8,450 bases of DNA from JAAYTY01 sp964569245 (lineage in GTDB: Bacteria; Fermentibacterota; Fermentibacteria; Fermentibacterales; Fermentibacteraceae), in NCBI GenBank assembly GCA_964569245.1, contig CAZMTK010000033.1:1-8450 (forward strand), in the 5' to 3' direction. The notes beneath the pieces were generated by a model. It was not told where the DNA came from. It ran no database searches and saw nothing but the letters and a program-made list of their open reading frames with translations. This document shows, in pieces, positions 5,244 through 8,450 of the stretch. Every line of letters begins with the position of its first letter. Positions within the stretch are counted from its first letter, which is position 1. The translations under genes were made by a program, and so were the position numbers.

Positions 5244-8183
5244 TCACTCTTGATCGTCATCCACCCCTTCCTCCATGTCATCACCGGGCTCAGCCACCTG
5301 GAGCCCGCTCATCGAGAGCTGCTCGCCGTCCAGCGAGGGCAGTTCCTCGGAAGGCACCTCCAGCTCGTCGAAGAAGGCCAGGCGCATCGCCTCGAGCACG
5401 TCGGCCTCGGGACGAACGAAACCCTTCCCCGACCTTATGCGGGGGATGGCGTAGAGCATCGCTTGGATGAGCTCCTTGAAGCTGTTCTCGCCGATCAGTC
5501 CGGTCCGGTTCAGGAAGGCCAGGCAGGAGGGGGCGCCTTCCTCGTGGTAGAGCAGCATCGCTGTGTGGGCGGCATCGAGAGCCGACTCGAAGACCTTGTT
5601 GTCGGGATCGACCGATCCCCGCTTCCGGCGAGCCCAGGGCTCGGCAAGGACCACCGAGCTGGCCTTCTTCTTCGCTATGCCTCGCTGGGCGATGACTTCG
5701 CGGTCGAGGTCGAGGCCGAGGGCTATGGCGAGCTTCCTGGCCTCGTCAGCGGGAAACTCCACGGCCTTGAAAGCATCCCAGGCCATCAGATACCAGTCCG
5801 TCGCCGGGTCGAACTGCACTGTCCTGCCCAGAAGCAGGCCCTGCTTCCGGAGGGCTACGACCTCCTCGCGGGCCAGGTCGAGGGCTTTCTCGGGGCGGAG
5901 GGGCTTCGACTGCCCTGTGCGCTCGTCCATCTCGCTCGTCATGACGGGCCAGTGGCTGGAGAGTATCGAGAGGGTTGGTCCGAAGGTGGAGATGTAGAGG
6001 TCGACTCCGGTGATGCCCTGCTTCTGGAACTCCTCGGCCTTGGCCCTTGCAGTCCTCCGGACCTCGCCCTTGATGTCGTCCCACCAGACGGTCTCGGACG
6101 AGGGCTTCCGCTTCCGGCAGGTCAGCAGGATCGTGCTCTGGGCTGCGTTCTTCTTCGCCTGGTGGAGGGAATGCTCGCTCTCTGTATGGACCGGCCAGGA
6201 GGAGCGGATCTCGAAGCCGGCACCCAGCAGGGAGGTCGCCAGGGTGTCCCATGCCTCCACCTGCTTGTGGGTGAACATCACGGTCAGGACACCGTCGTCC
6301 CGGAGGACGCGGTGAAGCTCCCCGAAGCATTGGGCCATCTTCCGCTCATAGTCGGCCTTGGCGAGGTCCTTCTTTCCCCTGGTCAGGCCGGTGAATCTGG
6401 CCTGGTTCGCCACGGCTTCGTCGTCCTTGTTCGTCAGGTCGTCGCGGAACCACTCGGGGAAGACATCGCCGAGGGTGCGCTTCATCCAGACGTAAAAGAA
6501 ATCCGAGCACTCAGCGTACATGACATTGTCGTAGTAGGGAGGATCGACGCAGACGAGTTCGACAGAGCCCGAGGGGACGTCGCGGAGGTCAGCAGCACTA
6601 CCCTTGGAGACCTTCACCGGCAGAGGTTTCGTCTCGTCCTCGAAGAGACTGGCTTCTCCTTGGGCGAGAGAGGCGAGGCCGGAGTAGGCATCAAGGACCT
6701 GGTCTAGCCCCCATGGGAACAGGTTGGCTGCAGCATCGAACTCGCCGAAACTCCAGGTGAATGCGAAGTCGTGCCTCTTGAACACATGCTTGACGATCTG
6801 CCTGGTGGACTCCCATGTGGCGAGGATGCTGTTGTAGTCAGCAGCTTTGTCGAAGAGAACACTCAGATAGGTCGCCACAGCCCTCGCCCTCTCCTCGGGC
6901 AGCTCGGCGAAGAGGCGCTTCTTCGTCTCGGCCAGCTCCTCGACGTAGGTGCAGAGAGAAAGGAGCTGCCGGGGGGAGAACATGTCCCGCCAGTTCACGA
7001 TCCCGTATCGACGAGGCTCGCTGGTCTTGTTGCCATCAGGTACGGGCGTGTTCGGTACGATCCCCTTGGCCTCCCAGCCTGGCAGCAGCCTGGCCAGTTC
7101 GGCTTCCGCAGCCTTCACCGCTTCGGTGTCCTCGGCTGTCGGTTCCCGGAACTCCAGTCCCCGGGTCTTCTTCACAGCAACCGCATAGAGCTGGGCACCC
7201 ATGCGCCCGGCTTGTGCCTCGGCCTTGATGTAGTCGCCATCGACGGGCTGTTCATGCGCCCAGGAGGAGATGGCGTCTCCACCCTTGATTGTCCCTCTCT
7301 CGGGGTTGGCCCTTGCACAGGCTTCCTTCCCTCTGACGATCTCGAAGCGGGCTTCGGGGAGGTTCTCGTCGAAGTGAGGAACCACCGCCACCGGGTCGCT
7401 GCCTGTCTGCAGCCACCAGTTGGGTGAGAGAGGGATGGGCTTGCCCGTATAGGGGCACCTTACCGTCCTGGCCCAGAGGAAAGCTGCCCCGACAGCTTCG
7501 GGATAGTCATGCTTCAGATCCGGAAAGAAAGGCTGCAGCCTATTCTGAACGCGCTCAACAAGCTCGTTCCCGTATTTCTTGATGTCCTCCTCCAATGACT
7601 TGCCGAATCGGAATGGGTAGTCGATGGTGGCTTTCAGGATCACTGATGCCACCGGATTCAGTTCGTTGGCAATCGTGCCGAAGCCGTATCTGAGAGCCTC
7701 GAAGGGGATGCTCCCTCCACCTGCAAAAGAGTCGAGCACGGAGACGTCCTGCTTACCCCAGGCGAAGCGTATCAAGGTTTCCAGTTCCTTCAGAAGATCA
7801 GGCTTGGGGCTGACTGTATAGGCTCGCGGTGAGTCATAAGGGTTAGGGATGAACTTGCCCTCGGCCCGCGCACGAACAAGCATGGCCCGTCCCTTCACAG
7901 GATCGCCCAGGATGCCGCAGGCTCTCAGGAACCACTTGTGGTAGGCTTCCTCGGTGGGGAACTGCTTCCGCAGATCATCCGGCCAGTCGGCGCTCCAGGA
8001 GGGCAGCAGGCTGGCAAGGATGGCGGCACGACAGACGAGAAGCGGGCGACGGGCCCACCAGACGTGGAGTCTGGTCGTAGGTGGGAACGTATTCTTCCCC
8101 ATGCTCTTCTCGCGGGTCTGCTCTGCACTGAGCTCTGCTACGGGCAGCCAGTCCTCGATCAGCACTCTCGGGCGCTTGTCCAC
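5244..8183 (-). CDS. DUF1156 domain DNA methyltransferase
   Basis: A 979-residue S-adenosylmethionine-dependent DNA methyltransferase of the DUF1156 group, usually annotated as adenine-specific. The DUF1156 signature is at residues 7-61 (VLIEDWLPV, then PPTTRLHVWWARRPL). Motif I, the cofactor site, is LDSFAGGGSIPFEA (150-163), with NELNP (173-177) after it. The catalytic motif IV is DPPYYDNV (547-554), followed by the helix SDFFYVWMKR. About 390 residues separate motifs I and IV, and probably include target recognition. RCPYTGKPIPL (242-252) keeps only one Cys of what is often a zinc-ribbon position in relatives. The C-terminus is acidic (EEGVDDDQE). I chose GTG 8183: GGAGGAG lies at 8194-8188 and the preceding gene stops one base upstream. 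ATG 8234 would add 17 residues unlike the family and overlap the upstream gene by 50 bases. The likely role is marking host DNA within a defence module; the target sequence cannot be read from here. Confidence 0.92.
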   Translation of the reverse strand: MDKRPRVLIEDWLPVAELSAEQTREKSMGKNTFPPTTRLHVWWARRPLLVCRAAILASLLPSWSADWPDDLRKQFPTEEAYHKWFLRACGILGDPVKGRAMLVRARAEGKFIPNPYDSPRAYTVSPKPDLLKELETLIRFAWGKQDVSVLDSFAGGGSIPFEALRYGFGTIANELNPVASVILKATIDYPFRFGKSLEEDIKKYGNELVERVQNRLQPFFPDLKHDYPEAVGAAFLWARTVRCPYTGKPIPLSPNWWLQTGSDPVAVVPHFDENLPEARFEIVRGKEACARANPERGTIKGGDAISSWAHEQPVDGDYIKAEAQAGRMGAQLYAVAVKKTRGLEFREPTAEDTEAVKAAEAELARLLPGWEAKGIVPNTPVPDGNKTSEPRRYGIVNWRDMFSPRQLLSLCTYVEELAETKKRLFAELPEERARAVATYLSVLFDKAADYNSILATWESTRQIVKHVFKRHDFAFTWSFGEFDAAANLFPWGLDQVLDAYSGLASLAQGEASLFEDETKPLPVKVSKGSAADLRDVPSGSVELVCVDPPYYDNVMYAECSDFFYVWMKRTLGDVFPEWFRDDLTNKDDEAVANQARFTGLTRGKKDLAKADYERKMAQCFGELHRVLRDDGVLTVMFTHKQVEAWDTLATSLLGAGFEIRSSWPVHTESEHSLHQAKKNAAQSTILLTCRKRKPSSETVWWDDIKGEVRRTARAKAEEFQKQGITGVDLYISTFGPTLSILSSHWPVMTSEMDERTGQSKPLRPEKALDLAREEVVALRKQGLLLGRTVQFDPATDWYLMAWDAFKAVEFPADEARKLAIALGLDLDREVIAQRGIAKKKASSVVLAEPWARRKRGSVDPDNKVFESALDAAHTAMLLYHEEGAPSCLAFLNRTGLIGENSFKELIQAMLYAIPRIRSGKGFVRPEADVLEAMRLAFFDELEVPSEELPSLDGEQLSMSGLQVAEPGDDMEEGVDDDQE

Positions 8184-8184
8184 G

Positions 8185-8450
8185 CTACTCCTCCGCAGCC
8201 AGCAGGCGGAAGGCGCGGCGCGCCCTGCTTGCATCAGGCCCCGTCGAGCACTTGCTGAACCAGTAGAAGACCTCTTCCGGCTCCATCGACCTCAACGCCT
8301 GCGAGACAGCCTCGAGCCTGACCGTCTTGTGGAGGGGCTTCACTGCGAAGAACAGCAGCCCGAGCCGCACCCCCGTCTCTTCATTCAGGAGGAACGGCTT
8401 CCTCCTCCTGGGCGTCAGATCGGCAGGAGAATGCCCAGAACGCTTGAGCG
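8185..8450 (-). CDS. C-terminal part of a conserved protein upstream of the DUF1156 gene
   Basis: The frame is open from the right edge to TAG 8187-8185, giving 87 visible residues; the N-terminus lies outside the window. The GTG at 8370 is internal, because the frame continues without a stop through 8448. Visible segments include KPFLLNEETGVRLGLLFFAV (about 25-44) and PEEVFYWFSKC (61-71), ending in FRLLAAEE. The pattern of a short basic stretch, then LGLLF, then E-E-x-x-Y-W, then a basic end resembles, from memory, a small protein commonly encoded beside DUF1156 methyltransferases (possibly DUF7680); this name is tentative. It ends one base before the methyltransferase GTG, so the two are almost certainly co-transcribed. 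No catalytic motif is visible in this part. Confidence 0.7.
   Translation of the reverse strand, partial: LKRSGHSPADLTPRRRKPFLLNEETGVRLGLLFFAVKPLHKTVRLEAVSQALRSMEPEEVFYWFSKCSTGPDASRARRAFRLLAAEE
8188..8194 (-). promoter_or_regulatory. Shine-Dalgarno site deciding the methyltransferase start
   Basis: The minus strand reads GGAGGAG, then TAGC, then GTG at 8183. The GGAGG core is six bases from the GTG. The TAG in between is the stop of the upstream gene, so the site lies inside that gene's final codons, typical of a tightly packed, co-translated operon. Confidence 0.68.

Noticed and set aside
5220..6707. 495-codon plus-strand open frame opposite the methyltransferase gene
   Set aside because: It lies antisense to the strongly supported DUF1156 gene, has no recognisable domain and a low-complexity, G/L/V/E-rich composition typical of the opposite strand of GC-rich coding DNA.
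6771..7427. 218-codon plus-strand open frame
   Set aside because: It is an antisense shadow of the methyltransferase gene, with no domain.
629..8450. Assignment to DISARM or BREX
   Set aside because: No DrmA, DrmB (DUF1998), PglZ or BrxC-like gene is visible. The methyltransferase is DUF1156-type and the PLD domain is fused to the helicase, so neither system name fits what is seen.
1..8450. CRISPR arrays, insertion sequences, tRNA genes or attachment sites
   Set aside because: I saw no regularly spaced direct repeats, transposase motifs, terminal inverted repeats or tRNA-like cloverleaf segments.

Overview
The window is a bacterial (or possibly archaeal) defence-type gene cluster. All supported genes lie on the minus strand, so they read from the right edge to the left. 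Most of the sequence is GC-rich: hand counts of two 60-base samples inside the large genes gave 67-68% G+C. Starts are a mix of ATG and GTG, with strong Shine-Dalgarno sites. I cannot name a taxon; nothing here is diagnostic, and there are no rRNA, tRNA or housekeeping genes.

In reading order the layout is as follows. (1) The C-terminal 87 codons of a gene that enters from the right edge (8450-8185), resembling a small conserved partner of DUF1156 methyltransferases. (2) A 979-residue DUF1156-type DNA methyltransferase (8183-5244), starting at a GTG one base after the previous stop. (3) A 189-base gap with a good sigma70-like promoter, a leader of about 137 bases, a GC-rich hairpin with a short T-run, and a near-perfect Shine-Dalgarno site. 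(4) A 224-residue NYN/PIN-like nuclease (5054-4380) with an inserted CPTC...CPTC zinc ribbon. (5) A 1254-residue protein fusing a phospholipase-D-like domain to an SNF2-type helicase (4393-629), overlapping the NYN gene by 14 bases. (6) A 40-codon ORF (632-510) that overlaps the helicase stop and looks like the detached tail of another DNA methyltransferase. (7) A gene of unknown function (458 to beyond position 1) with an RNxxxH motif and clearly lower G+C (about 42% in a 120-base sample).

DUF1156 methyltransferases and PLD-SNF2 helicases are known to co-occur in prokaryotic defence islands, commonly with a large DUF499 ATPase, which I would expect just beyond the right edge. In such a module the methyltransferase would mark self DNA, the helicase would move on or remodel DNA, and the PLD and NYN domains are the candidate nucleases. 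The most unusual feature is the zinc-ribbon NYN protein. It is translationally tied to the helicase and sits behind its own promoter and leader, so the effector half of the system may be controlled separately from the methyltransferase half. The defence role is inferred from domain content and context; nothing in the sequence proves it.
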